This document shows positions 42,872 through 50,806 of a stretch of DNA of 64,000 nt, in pieces. Under the pieces are notes generated by a model. The model saw nothing but the letters and a program-made list of their open reading frames with translations, was not told where the DNA came from and searched no databases. Position numbers and translations under genes: made by a program. The stretch covers positions 1-64,000 of the forward strand of contig DBGCOP010000002.1 in NCBI GenBank assembly GCA_048360435.1, given 5' to 3'. How positions within the stretch are numbered: position 1 is the first letter of the stretch; the number at the start of each line of letters is the position of its first letter. This DNA comes from Limenecus sp048360435 (GTDB lineage: Bacteria; Cyanobacteriota; Vampirovibrionia; Gastranaerophilales; Gastranaerophilaceae).

Positions 42872-43867
42872 ATGAAAACTCCAAAAAAAATTTTAATGGT
42901 AAATTTTGGCGGCATTGGAGATGAAATCCTTTTTCTGCCTGCAATTTCAAGCTTGAAAAAAGAATTCCCTCAAGCCAAAATTACTCTGGCTTTAGAGCCC
43001 AGAAGCAAATCGGTTAAAGACCTTTCGAACCTCATTGACGAGGTTATGTGTGTTGACATTAAGGGGAAAAATAAATATCTGGAACTTTTGAAATTTGTTT
43101 TTAAAGCACGTTTCGGTAAGTATGATATGGTCTTTTCATCAGGAGCAAATCAACTTATTCCTCTTTTACTTTTTATGACAGGAATTTCTTATCGTTACGG
43201 ATATGAAAGCGGAAAAGGTCCTTTGAATTTAAGCAAAATACTTTTAACAAAAGCTGTAAAACTGAAAAAGAATCAATATGCTTCTTTTATGTATCATGAG
43301 CTTGTTACACCTGTCACAGACATAAAAACGGATTATCCCCAAATAGATGCAGGCGAAATAGAAAAAGAACAAAACTCTGTATTAATTCATCCGGGCGTAA
43401 GCAAAATGAGCGTTGTCAAAAACATGATAAAAACCTGGACACCAGAAACCTGGGCAGAATTAATCAAAAAAGTTTTGAATACAGGTAAAAAAGTCTACCT
43501 TATTGGAGGTCCGGACGACAAAGAATGTATTGAAAAAATTACACAAATCATAGGTGATGTACCGAATTTTGAAAACCTTTACGGAACAACAAAAAACATC
43601 ATGGATCTTGCAAAACTCACTAAAAGAGCAGAAGTCTTGATTTGTTCGGATTCAGCACCAATGCATATTGGAGTGGGTGTCGGTACAAAAACTCTTGCAC
43701 TATTCGGACCTACTGATGAAAAAAAATTAATTCCCAATAATGAAAAATTTATAGCCATAAAAAACAATGTAGCTTGTCGTCCATGCCTTTGGGATAAACG
43801 ACAAACTACGTGTGAAAGTTTGGATTGTTTAAAAATAAATTTGGATGATGTAGTTAAACTCATCTAA
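42872..43867 (+). CDS. Glycosyltransferase family 9 protein (heptosyltransferase-like)
   Basis: 331 residues. ILMVNFGGIGDEILFLPAISSLKKEFP is the GT9 N-terminal signature, and LIHPGVSK plus LICSDSAPMHIGVGVGTKTLALFGPTD is the nucleotide-sugar half. Such enzymes add heptose or similar sugars to the LPS core, consistent with the Kdo genes at the left edge. The exact sugar cannot be read. CRPCLWDKRQTTCESLDCL near the C-terminus resembles the Cys-rich loop of that family. Confidence 0.85.
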   Translation: MKTPKKILMVNFGGIGDEILFLPAISSLKKEFPQAKITLALEPRSKSVKDLSNLIDEVMCVDIKGKNKYLELLKFVFKARFGKYDMVFSSGANQLIPLLLFMTGISYRYGYESGKGPLNLSKILLTKAVKLKKNQYASFMYHELVTPVTDIKTDYPQIDAGEIEKEQNSVLIHPGVSKMSVVKNMIKTWTPETWAELIKKVLNTGKKVYLIGGPDDKECIEKITQIIGDVPNFENLYGTTKNIMDLAKLTKRAEVLICSDSAPMHIGVGVGTKTLALFGPTDEKKLIPNNEKFIAIKNNVACRPCLWDKRQTTCESLDCLKINLDDVVKLI

Positions 43868-43882
43868 TTGTTTTAGCAGTTC

Positions 43883-44416
43883 TTATTTTTCAGCTTTTTC
43901 AACTTCAGCTTTAACTTCAGCCTTTACTGCCGCTTTTTCAGCCTTTTCAGCAAGTTTTGCTGCCTTTTCTTCAGGTGTCTTCTTTATAAACAAACCCTTT
44001 GTACCCTCAGGAACCACTATTGTAAATCCGAAAATATTCTTTTTCAGTTCATAACCCGGCAAAAGTTTTCTTGTACCTGCTGAAAAACCGAACCAGTTAT
44101 TGCAGATAACTTTTCCGCCAAATTGAAATTTAGCATTTTCAGGCAGCATTTTAGATTCATTTACTGCTTTGATTTGTTCATCTGTAAGTCTACTAAACAT
44201 CAATCTCATTCTGCTGATTTTTGGAGGTTCAACAGCTTTTTCACCCTTGAAATCCACTTTTATGTCATCAGTACTGGGTTTTGAAATTTCTACGGTATCT
44301 TTGGGTTCTTCAATTACTGCTGTTGATTGAATAGCAGGTTTTTCAGTATCTTTAGGCTGTACAAGAGGAGCAGCTGTGCCGGTACCCGGCATTGGGACAG
44401 TATTCACTAAATTCAT
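43883..44416 (-). CDS. Lineage protein with Ala/Lys/Glu-rich tail
   Basis: 177 residues from the ATG at 44416 (AAAGG seven bases upstream); a TTG at 44422 is less likely. N-terminal Asn/Pro/Thr-rich stretch, middle with LTDEQIKAVNESKMLPENAKFQFGGKVICNNWFGF and a beta-rich patch, then a long low-complexity KAEKAAVKAEVKAEVEKAEK tail predicted helical. No signal peptide. Unknown function. Confidence 0.6.
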   Translation of the reverse strand: MNLVNTVPMPGTGTAAPLVQPKDTEKPAIQSTAVIEEPKDTVEISKPSTDDIKVDFKGEKAVEPPKISRMRLMFSRLTDEQIKAVNESKMLPENAKFQFGGKVICNNWFGFSAGTRKLLPGYELKKNIFGFTIVVPEGTKGLFIKKTPEEKAAKLAEKAEKAAVKAEVKAEVEKAEK

Positions 44417-44515
44417 ATGCAAACCTTTCTTTGCTTGGAACTATACAAAGACAAAACTCAAAACAGATTTTTTTTGTCAGCGGCATAGTAAAATTAACAG
44501 GCTTTTTTACATGAT

Positions 44516-45991
44516 TTAACAAAAAGTTTTTCTTGCCTCTTCTCTGTCATCAAAATGTATTGTTTTATCCTTCAATATTTGATAATCTTCATGTCCTTTT
44601 CCGGCAATTATTACAACGTCATCTTCAGCTGCAATATTTTTCAGCATAGAAATAGCCACACCTCTGTCAGGTTCAACATACACTTTTTGAGTATTTACTG
44701 ATTTTATTCCTGCAAGAATATCAGAGATTATCAATTGGGGGTCTTCACTTCTGGGATTATCTGAAGTTACAACAACAATATCCGCATTCTCATCAGCAAT
44801 CTTACCCATTTTCGGGCGTTTTGTTGCATCTCTGTCACCGCCACAGCCAAACAGACAAATGAGTCTGCTTGTTTTCGGTGTCAGCTCTCTTGCCGCTTTT
44901 AATACATTTTCAAGCCCATCCGGAGTATGTGCATAATCAACTACAACAAGAGGTTTTTTGGCAACTATTTCAAATCGACCGTCCACACTTTTTGTTTCTT
45001 CAAGAGCTTTTATACACGCATCAGCATCAAATCCCATTGCCAAACCTGCTGTTAAAGCAGCCAGTGCATTATAAACACTGAACATTCCATTCATTTGAAG
45101 ATTTACTTTCTTTTCTTGAGAGAAAATTTTACATGTAAATTTCGCACCATGGATTGAAAAATCTATGTCAGTTGCTGCAATATCAGCTTCCTTATTTATT
45201 CCGTATGTATAGATTTTTACTCCTTGTGCTACAACTGACTTAAATCTTTCAGCGTATTCATCATCATTGTTTATGACAGCAAATCCTCCGGGTTTCAAAC
45301 CTCTGAAAAGAATAGCTTTTGCTTCAAAATAGTTGTTCATCGTAATGTGATAATCCAAATGATCCTGTGTAAGGTTCGTAAAAACAGCTCCATCAAAATC
45401 ACAACCGCCTACTCTGTTCTGCTCAAGCGCATGAGAGCTGACCTCCATGGCAACATAATCAATCTTTCTTTCACAAATCATCTCAAGTGTTTTTTGAAGT
45501 TCCGGAGCTTGAGGAGTAGTGTGTTTTGCATCATGATAAGAATCAGCAGCAGAAAGCTTATACCCGAGAGTACCGATTAATGCACACTCTTTACCAGAAG
45601 CAGCATCTTCAACAATTTTTTGTATCAGGTGAGTCACGGTAGTTTTTCCGTTTGTACCTGTAACACCTATTAAATTAAGTTTTTTAGACGGAAAATCATA
45701 AAAATTTGCAGCCAAATCCGCAATCTGGTGACGGGTTGATTCGACAATAATTTGAGGCACTGAAATACCCTCGAGTTCTCTTTCCGAAAACAATGCAGAT
45801 GCACCATTTTCACAAGCCATTTTCGCATATTCATGCCCGTCAGTATGCTCACCAACGAGACAAACAAAAATTTCGCCCTTTTTGATTGTTTTTGAATTAT
45901 ATGAAATACCGGTAATCTCTGTTTCAGAAAGTTTTTCATTGTTTATAATTTTTTTAGTTTTAATATTTTTAATTAATTCATCAAGTTTCAT
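44516..45991 (-). CDS. murE: UDP-MurNAc-tripeptide synthetase
   Basis: Adds the third amino acid to the peptidoglycan precursor. GVTGTNGKTTVTHLIQ is the ATP site; the specificity motif reads DNPRSEDP, the DNPR form seen in meso-diaminopimelate ligases. MEVSSHALEQNRVGG and VVDYAHTPDGLENVL follow. 491 residues, full length. It lies 19 nt downstream of ftsI on the same strand, in the usual cell-wall order. Confidence 0.93.
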   Translation of the reverse strand: MKLDELIKNIKTKKIINNEKLSETEITGISYNSKTIKKGEIFVCLVGEHTDGHEYAKMACENGASALFSERELEGISVPQIIVESTRHQIADLAANFYDFPSKKLNLIGVTGTNGKTTVTHLIQKIVEDAASGKECALIGTLGYKLSAADSYHDAKHTTPQAPELQKTLEMICERKIDYVAMEVSSHALEQNRVGGCDFDGAVFTNLTQDHLDYHITMNNYFEAKAILFRGLKPGGFAVINNDDEYAERFKSVVAQGVKIYTYGINKEADIAATDIDFSIHGAKFTCKIFSQEKKVNLQMNGMFSVYNALAALTAGLAMGFDADACIKALEETKSVDGRFEIVAKKPLVVVDYAHTPDGLENVLKAARELTPKTSRLICLFGCGGDRDATKRPKMGKIADENADIVVVTSDNPRSEDPQLIISDILAGIKSVNTQKVYVEPDRGVAISMLKNIAAEDDVVIIAGKGHEDYQILKDKTIHFDDREEARKTFC

Positions 45992-46010
45992 AGCTGTATG
46001 TCCTTTTACA

Positions 46011-47744
46011 CTATTTTTTGAAAGTCTTTTTGTCAGGCGGAATATTCAAAATACGAGCTGTCTGCAAAGCTACCTCTCTGAACACAGGTGCTGCAACAGT
46101 ACTTCCCCACAAAGCCCCTTTAGACGGAGAGTCAATAACTACATAAATAAGAACCTGAGGATTGTTGGCAGGGAAAAATCCGACAATAGATGTAACTAAT
46201 TTGTTTGTATACCCTTTGGCTCCTGAGATTGATTTTCTCGCAGTACCTGTTTTTGCAGCTACGTTATAATCGTCAAGATTAACAGGTGATTTAGAACGAC
46301 CGATACTGCCTGCGAGAAGCCTTGAAACAGAATGCGCGGTTTCGGGTTTTATTGTTTGTATATGTTTTATCTTTTCAACTTCTTCTTCCGGTGTATATTT
46401 GATAACATGCGGAGTAACCCTCACACCGTTGTTTGCAATCGCAGAAATAGCTGAAACCATTTGGATTGCCGTAACAGAAATGCTATATCCGTATCCGACA
46501 GAAGCATGTGTGGATTTATGCCAGTCTTTATAATCCGGAATCAATCCTCTTGATTCTCCCGGCAGATCTATTCCTGTTTTTTCACCTATGCCGAACTTTT
46601 TCAAAACATTGTAATGCTCCTGTTTTGTCATCATCAATGCAGCTTTTGCACTGGCTACGTTGCTTGAATGTTCAAATAGATAATACAAGTCAATGTTTCC
46701 GGGGAACGGTTTTACATTGTAATCGTAATTCTTGATTGTCCATTTATCAATATCCAGCTTACCTGTATCAAGAATTTTTGAATTCTCCTGCAATCTTCCG
46801 TTCTCAATAGCAGAAGCAATTGTCAAAACTTTAAATGTAGATCCGGGTTCAAATACATCACTCAATGTCCAGTTCGTCAGCTGGGTAAGAGTAGCTTTTT
46901 TATAATTGTTTGGATTGTAAGAAGGATAAATAGCATAACCCAGAATCTCACCGTTTTTCGGGTTCATAACTATTACAGTACCTCTTACTGCGCCTTTTTC
47001 TTTAACAACCTTGTTAAGTTCAACTTCACAAACATGCTGTATGGCAGAATCTATTGTCAAAGTGATAGATTTGCCTCTCAATGGTGAAGTTGTCGCAGCA
47101 GGATCAGTATTAACTTCATAAATAATGTCCCCATCAGGTGTTTTTTCGAAGTTTACATCCTGTTCGACTTCTTCTAATTTATCTTTGGCGGTAAGCTCGA
47201 TTCCCGCAGCCACATCAGCATCCGGATTATAATATCCGAGAATATGGGCGGCCATTGTACCTTGCGGGTATACACGCTCATTTTTTTTCCCGAGGCTTAT
47301 TTCACGAAGCCCCAATTTTCTTATAGTTTGTGCGGTTGTTCTTGAAACATCTTTTTTCAAGACAATAATCTTTTCATCTTTTGCAAGTTCTTTTGCAAGT
47401 TTATTTTTATTTAAACCCAGAATCGGTGCCAGAATCGCAGCAAGTTCATTAGGTGTATGATCAAAATATTCTTTATGCGCATAAACATCAAACGATGTTT
47501 TGTCAGAAGCAAGTTTGATTCCGTTTCTATCCAGAATCGCTCCTCTCATAACAAAGCTTTTTGCACTTCTTTGTCTTTTAGCCTGACCGCGATAGTTCTT
47601 TATATCCACAACCATAATCAAAAACAAATAAGAAATGAGAATAAAACTAAAAATTATGCACGAAATTTGCCAAAAAATCAGTTTTTTGTCAAACTCTTTG
47701 AACTTCTCTTTTTCACTCTTGTAATTATGATAATTCCGTCCCAT
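46011..47744 (-). CDS. ftsI: Division transpeptidase FtsI/PBP3
   Basis: 577 residues: short cytoplasmic N-terminus, one membrane helix (about 29-50), PBP-dimer domain, then the transpeptidase with FEPGSTFK (SxxK Ser), HSSNVA (SxN) and AAKTGTA (KTG). Crosslinks septal peptidoglycan. No PASTA domain is visible. It begins after the rpsO terminator and shares an operon with murE. Confidence 0.93.
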   Translation of the reverse strand: MGRNYHNYKSEKEKFKEFDKKLIFWQISCIIFSFILISYLFLIMVVDIKNYRGQAKRQRSAKSFVMRGAILDRNGIKLASDKTSFDVYAHKEYFDHTPNELAAILAPILGLNKNKLAKELAKDEKIIVLKKDVSRTTAQTIRKLGLREISLGKKNERVYPQGTMAAHILGYYNPDADVAAGIELTAKDKLEEVEQDVNFEKTPDGDIIYEVNTDPAATTSPLRGKSITLTIDSAIQHVCEVELNKVVKEKGAVRGTVIVMNPKNGEILGYAIYPSYNPNNYKKATLTQLTNWTLSDVFEPGSTFKVLTIASAIENGRLQENSKILDTGKLDIDKWTIKNYDYNVKPFPGNIDLYYLFEHSSNVASAKAALMMTKQEHYNVLKKFGIGEKTGIDLPGESRGLIPDYKDWHKSTHASVGYGYSISVTAIQMVSAISAIANNGVRVTPHVIKYTPEEEVEKIKHIQTIKPETAHSVSRLLAGSIGRSKSPVNLDDYNVAAKTGTARKSISGAKGYTNKLVTSIVGFFPANNPQVLIYVVIDSPSKGALWGSTVAAPVFREVALQTARILNIPPDKKTFKK

Positions 47745-47792
47745 GAGAATAATTATACTATATCCAACAATTTTAAGAGCATTAATTTATGT

Positions 47793-47827
47793 AAAAAAAG
47801 ACTCTTTTGTAAATAAAAGAGTCTTTT
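47793..47827 (-). terminator. rpsO terminator
   Basis: AAAAGACTCTTTT (47796-47808) pairs with AAAAGAGTCTTTT (47815-47827) around GTAAAT; on the minus strand the stem is followed by TTTTTTTAC. It separates rpsO from ftsI. Confidence 0.8.
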
Positions 47828-47848
47828 AAAACTTTTAAATTGTTTAAA

Positions 47849-48124
47849 CTAACCTCTGATACCGAGTTCTTTGATAAGATCTCTGTATTTTTGAAGGTCT
47901 TGTTTTTTAACATAAGCAAGAAGTCTTTTTCTTTGACCTACCATCATCAAAAGACCTCTTCTGCCTTGGAAGTCTTTTTTGTTGATTTTGAGGTGTTCAG
48001 TCAATTCAGTAATTTTTTCAGTCAAAAGTGCGATTTGTACTTCAGCTGCACCTGAATCTTTAGCATCTTTACCGAATTTTTTGATGATTTCTTGTTTTTT
48101 TTCTTGTGTTAAATTTATTGCCAT
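47849..48124 (-). CDS. rpsO: Ribosomal protein S15
   Basis: 91 residues beginning MAINLTQEKKQEIIKKFGKDAKDSGAAEVQIALLTEKITELTEHL, with GRRGLLMMVGQRKRLLAYVKK, the classical S15 sequence. Binds the 16S central domain. A 70-nt leader separates its promoter from the start and could fold for autoregulation as in other bacteria; I did not find a specific pseudoknot. pnp, often next to it, is not adjacent. Confidence 0.96.
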   Translation of the reverse strand: MAINLTQEKKQEIIKKFGKDAKDSGAAEVQIALLTEKITELTEHLKINKKDFQGRRGLLMMVGQRKRLLAYVKKQDLQKYRDLIKELGIRG

Positions 48125-48200
48125 TTTTTGTTCCTTTTTCTAATTTTAATAAGTTTAAGTTGGTGGCGTAAACTCAATAAAATTATTTTATCGTTTCTTT

Positions 48201-48228
48201 AGCATAACATCTCAAAACCTTTAGTCAA
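48201..48228 (-). promoter_or_regulatory. Putative rpsO promoter
   Basis: Minus strand TTGACT (48228-48223) and TATGCT (48206-48201) with a 16-nt spacer, about 70 nt before the leader end at the rpsO start. Confidence 0.5.
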
Positions 48229-48322
48229 GCATGATATAGCTTGAAATTTAATAAAGGTTAATCTTTTTACAAAAAATTTTGCAAATGATATTATATTAGA
48301 AAAATCTTAAAAAGGGAGAATT

Positions 48323-49030
48323 ATGGAAAACAATAAACCGGTCGTAAAACTAATATCAAAACCGGAAAACATGCTTAAAACAATATATACAGCCTGTCGT
48401 ACATGTTACAGTGCCGATTCACCGATAAATATTTATGATAATGCAGCAGATGAAGAAAAAATGCTCAAACTCATTGAAAGAGTAATCTCCTCAGGACATT
48501 ATTCAACAATTGAACACATTCAGGTCTCTTTTGCAATTTCAAATGTCTCAAGAGCCTGCACACACCAGCTCGTGAGACACAGACACATGTCTTTTTCTCA
48601 AAAATCACAAAGATATGTTAAAGAAAAAGGACAGTTTGACTACATTGTGCCTCCCACAATTGAAAAAAACTCTGAACTTTGTGGAAAATATAACGAGTTT
48701 ATGAACAAAGTTGCTGAGTTTTATACTGAAATGACAGAAGCAGGAATCCCGGCAGAAGATGCAAGATTTATCCTGCCTAATGCAGCAGCCAGCTCTATTG
48801 TCGCATCTTTAAACCTCAGAGAACTCATTCACATAGCCAACATCAGACTTTGTACAAGAGCACAATATGAAATCAGAACAATGGTAAAAATGATGTGTGA
48901 AGAAATCTTGAAAGAAGAGCCATGGCTCGCCGCTTATCTGGTTCCAAAATGTGAAAGACTCGGATATTGCGATGAAGACAAGTGCTGCGGAAGGAAAATC
49001 AAAAAAGAAGAATTCCTCGCAAAACTATAA
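48323..49030 (+). CDS. thyX: FAD-dependent thymidylate synthase
   Basis: 235 residues. RHRHMSFSQKSQRY is the ThyX flavin/dUMP motif (RHRxxSxxxxSxR), and IEHIQVSFAISNVSRACTHQLVRHR precedes it. It makes dTMP with methylene-THF as carbon donor, linking to folD. C-terminal CERLGYCDEDKCCGRK resembles Cys-rich ends of some ThyX. AAAGGGAG precedes the ATG. Its 3' end overlaps the convergent gene by six bases. Confidence 0.94.
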   Translation: MENNKPVVKLISKPENMLKTIYTACRTCYSADSPINIYDNAADEEKMLKLIERVISSGHYSTIEHIQVSFAISNVSRACTHQLVRHRHMSFSQKSQRYVKEKGQFDYIVPPTIEKNSELCGKYNEFMNKVAEFYTEMTEAGIPAEDARFILPNAAASSIVASLNLRELIHIANIRLCTRAQYEIRTMVKMMCEEILKEEPWLAAYLVPKCERLGYCDEDKCCGRKIKKEEFLAKL

Positions 49031-50653
49031 ATTTTTCAAATCTTTTGCAGGGTCATCGCTAACCTGTCTAAAGCCGAATTTTTCTTTTAAAAATTTTAAC
49101 ATGCCGGGCGTAATAACGTTTGACGTACATTTGGGAAGATAAATATTCTTCACACCGAGTTGTCTGAGGTTAAACAGATGTGAAAGTGTATGAAGATTAC
49201 AGGTTGTAATAAACAAACTTATCGGAAATTTTTCAAGATCAACCCGCTCTTTTATATGAGCAAGAATCTTGTATATTAAAGAAGAATTGAAAAACGAGTC
49301 CAAAAAAAGAACATTTTCTTTTACGGACGGTAGTGTTGCGGAAATAACATAATAGTCATCATAAAGATTTTTTTCAAGTTTTTCAAAATATTCGGAATGC
49401 ACGGGAGAATGGTTTAACAATCCTACTATCAACAGATGCTTGATGTCTTTATTTTTTATTTTTTCAATAATTTTGTCAACTTTTTCCATTACAGATTTCT
49501 CATCATATCCGACTTTTACCTCGGCAATTTTATGAGAGTGTTCAAAACCGCTGGACTCCAAAGCCGCATCTATTAAAGGTTGAAAATTTTTATTTTCGAT
49601 TTTCGTCATACCTTTTCCGGCAATTATATTTGTTGTAAAAAGCCTGCCTCTGTATAATCTGTCTAAAAGATATTGAAAATTTCTTATAACAAGAACCGGC
49701 CCCTTAAAAGAAGCAAAATCAAATTGAACACTGTCTAAAGACATTTGAAAATGCCCTTTTAAGTGAGGATATTTCTCAAACTTAGGATATGCATGTGCAA
49801 CAATAAGTCCGTTATGCGTATATACGTTTATACCTTTATCTTTTGTCGCTTCTAGCATAAGTTCAAAGTCTTTCAGATTCTGTCCCGAAACAAGAATAGA
49901 ATGCCCTGCTTCAACACCGACTTCGACCTCATTCAAAGAAATTTTTCCGTAATATTCCTCTTTTAAAATATGCAATTTCTTGTGTATGCTGAAATTTATT
50001 TTTGCAAAGTCATTGATTTTTTTAATAAGCTTTTCCTCACTTATAGTGCTGAAGTTCAAACTGTTAAATAACTTCAAAACAGCATCCTCTTCAGGTACAT
50101 AGTCATCTGTATAACATTTCATTTCGATAAGTCGGATACAGGCACTTTTTATAAGGTTGAGGATTATTTCATAAAGATTTTTTGTATCGGCTTTTAAGAC
50201 CTTGTTTCTCAATATAGCCTGTTTTTCACCCTGGTTAACAATTGATGAAAGATTAAATTCTTCAAACTTTATATTGGATTTCAAAATTTGACAGTCTATA
50301 TTCTTTTTCTCACATACTGCCAAAAAAGACTCTTTTATAGATTCTTTGTCAGAATGAATTTCTTTCAAAATAGATTCAAAATCTTCTCTGCTGAATTCAT
50401 AGCCGACCAGAATCAAAGAAAGGTAGTTTATAATTTTATCTTTAAGCTTTTTGTTCTCATAACCAAGCTCCTGCATTTTTACATAATAATAAGTAATCTG
50501 CTTCAGCTCGTATAAAAGAACTTCTAACAAAGAATAAACTATCGGATCTATGCTGCAAAATCCGTCTATTGTACAATCGTTTCCGGTGTAGCTTTCGTTA
50601 TAATTTTGCCCGAAATTTTGTTCAGGCTGTGAATTTGAAAATGAATTAAACAT
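49025..50653 (-). CDS. Hybrid-cluster-protein homologue without most metal ligands
   Basis: A 542-residue protein with the Hcp fold signatures: AGHSILVSGQNLKDFELML (249-267), KGINVYTHNGLIVAHAYPKFEKYPHLKG (273-300), RLFTTNIIAGKGMTKI and LGVKNIYLPKCTSNVITPGML. Hcp reduces NO or hydroxylamine with a [4Fe-4S] and a hybrid Fe-S-O cluster. Here His251 remains, but the Glu of THGEM is Gly, the TTNC Cys is Phe, GGCDG reads GLLNH, QCND reads FFNS, and the WxEQK Glu/Lys are Asn/His. N-terminally only C27-x5-C33 of the four-Cys site is left. It cannot build the usual clusters. Role unknown. Confidence 0.7.
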   Translation of the reverse strand: MFNSFSNSQPEQNFGQNYNESYTGNDCTIDGFCSIDPIVYSLLEVLLYELKQITYYYVKMQELGYENKKLKDKIINYLSLILVGYEFSREDFESILKEIHSDKESIKESFLAVCEKKNIDCQILKSNIKFEEFNLSSIVNQGEKQAILRNKVLKADTKNLYEIILNLIKSACIRLIEMKCYTDDYVPEEDAVLKLFNSLNFSTISEEKLIKKINDFAKINFSIHKKLHILKEEYYGKISLNEVEVGVEAGHSILVSGQNLKDFELMLEATKDKGINVYTHNGLIVAHAYPKFEKYPHLKGHFQMSLDSVQFDFASFKGPVLVIRNFQYLLDRLYRGRLFTTNIIAGKGMTKIENKNFQPLIDAALESSGFEHSHKIAEVKVGYDEKSVMEKVDKIIEKIKNKDIKHLLIVGLLNHSPVHSEYFEKLEKNLYDDYYVISATLPSVKENVLFLDSFFNSSLIYKILAHIKERVDLEKFPISLFITTCNLHTLSHLFNLRQLGVKNIYLPKCTSNVITPGMLKFLKEKFGFRQVSDDPAKDLKNL

Positions 50654-50806
50654 ATACGCATTTTAAATAAATTTTTTATCAAAACCATTGGATAGAAGAC
50701 TAATTAAAAAATACCTACATTACTACTATGTCTGCTCTCTTCATTATGTAGTATAATTTGTTATCAATATTACAGGTAATATAAAAACAGAAAGAGTAAG
50801 ACTTAT

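Noticed and set aside
49025..50653. Functional hydroxylamine reductase
   Set aside because: Nearly all cluster ligands are replaced, so the standard enzyme activity cannot be expected.
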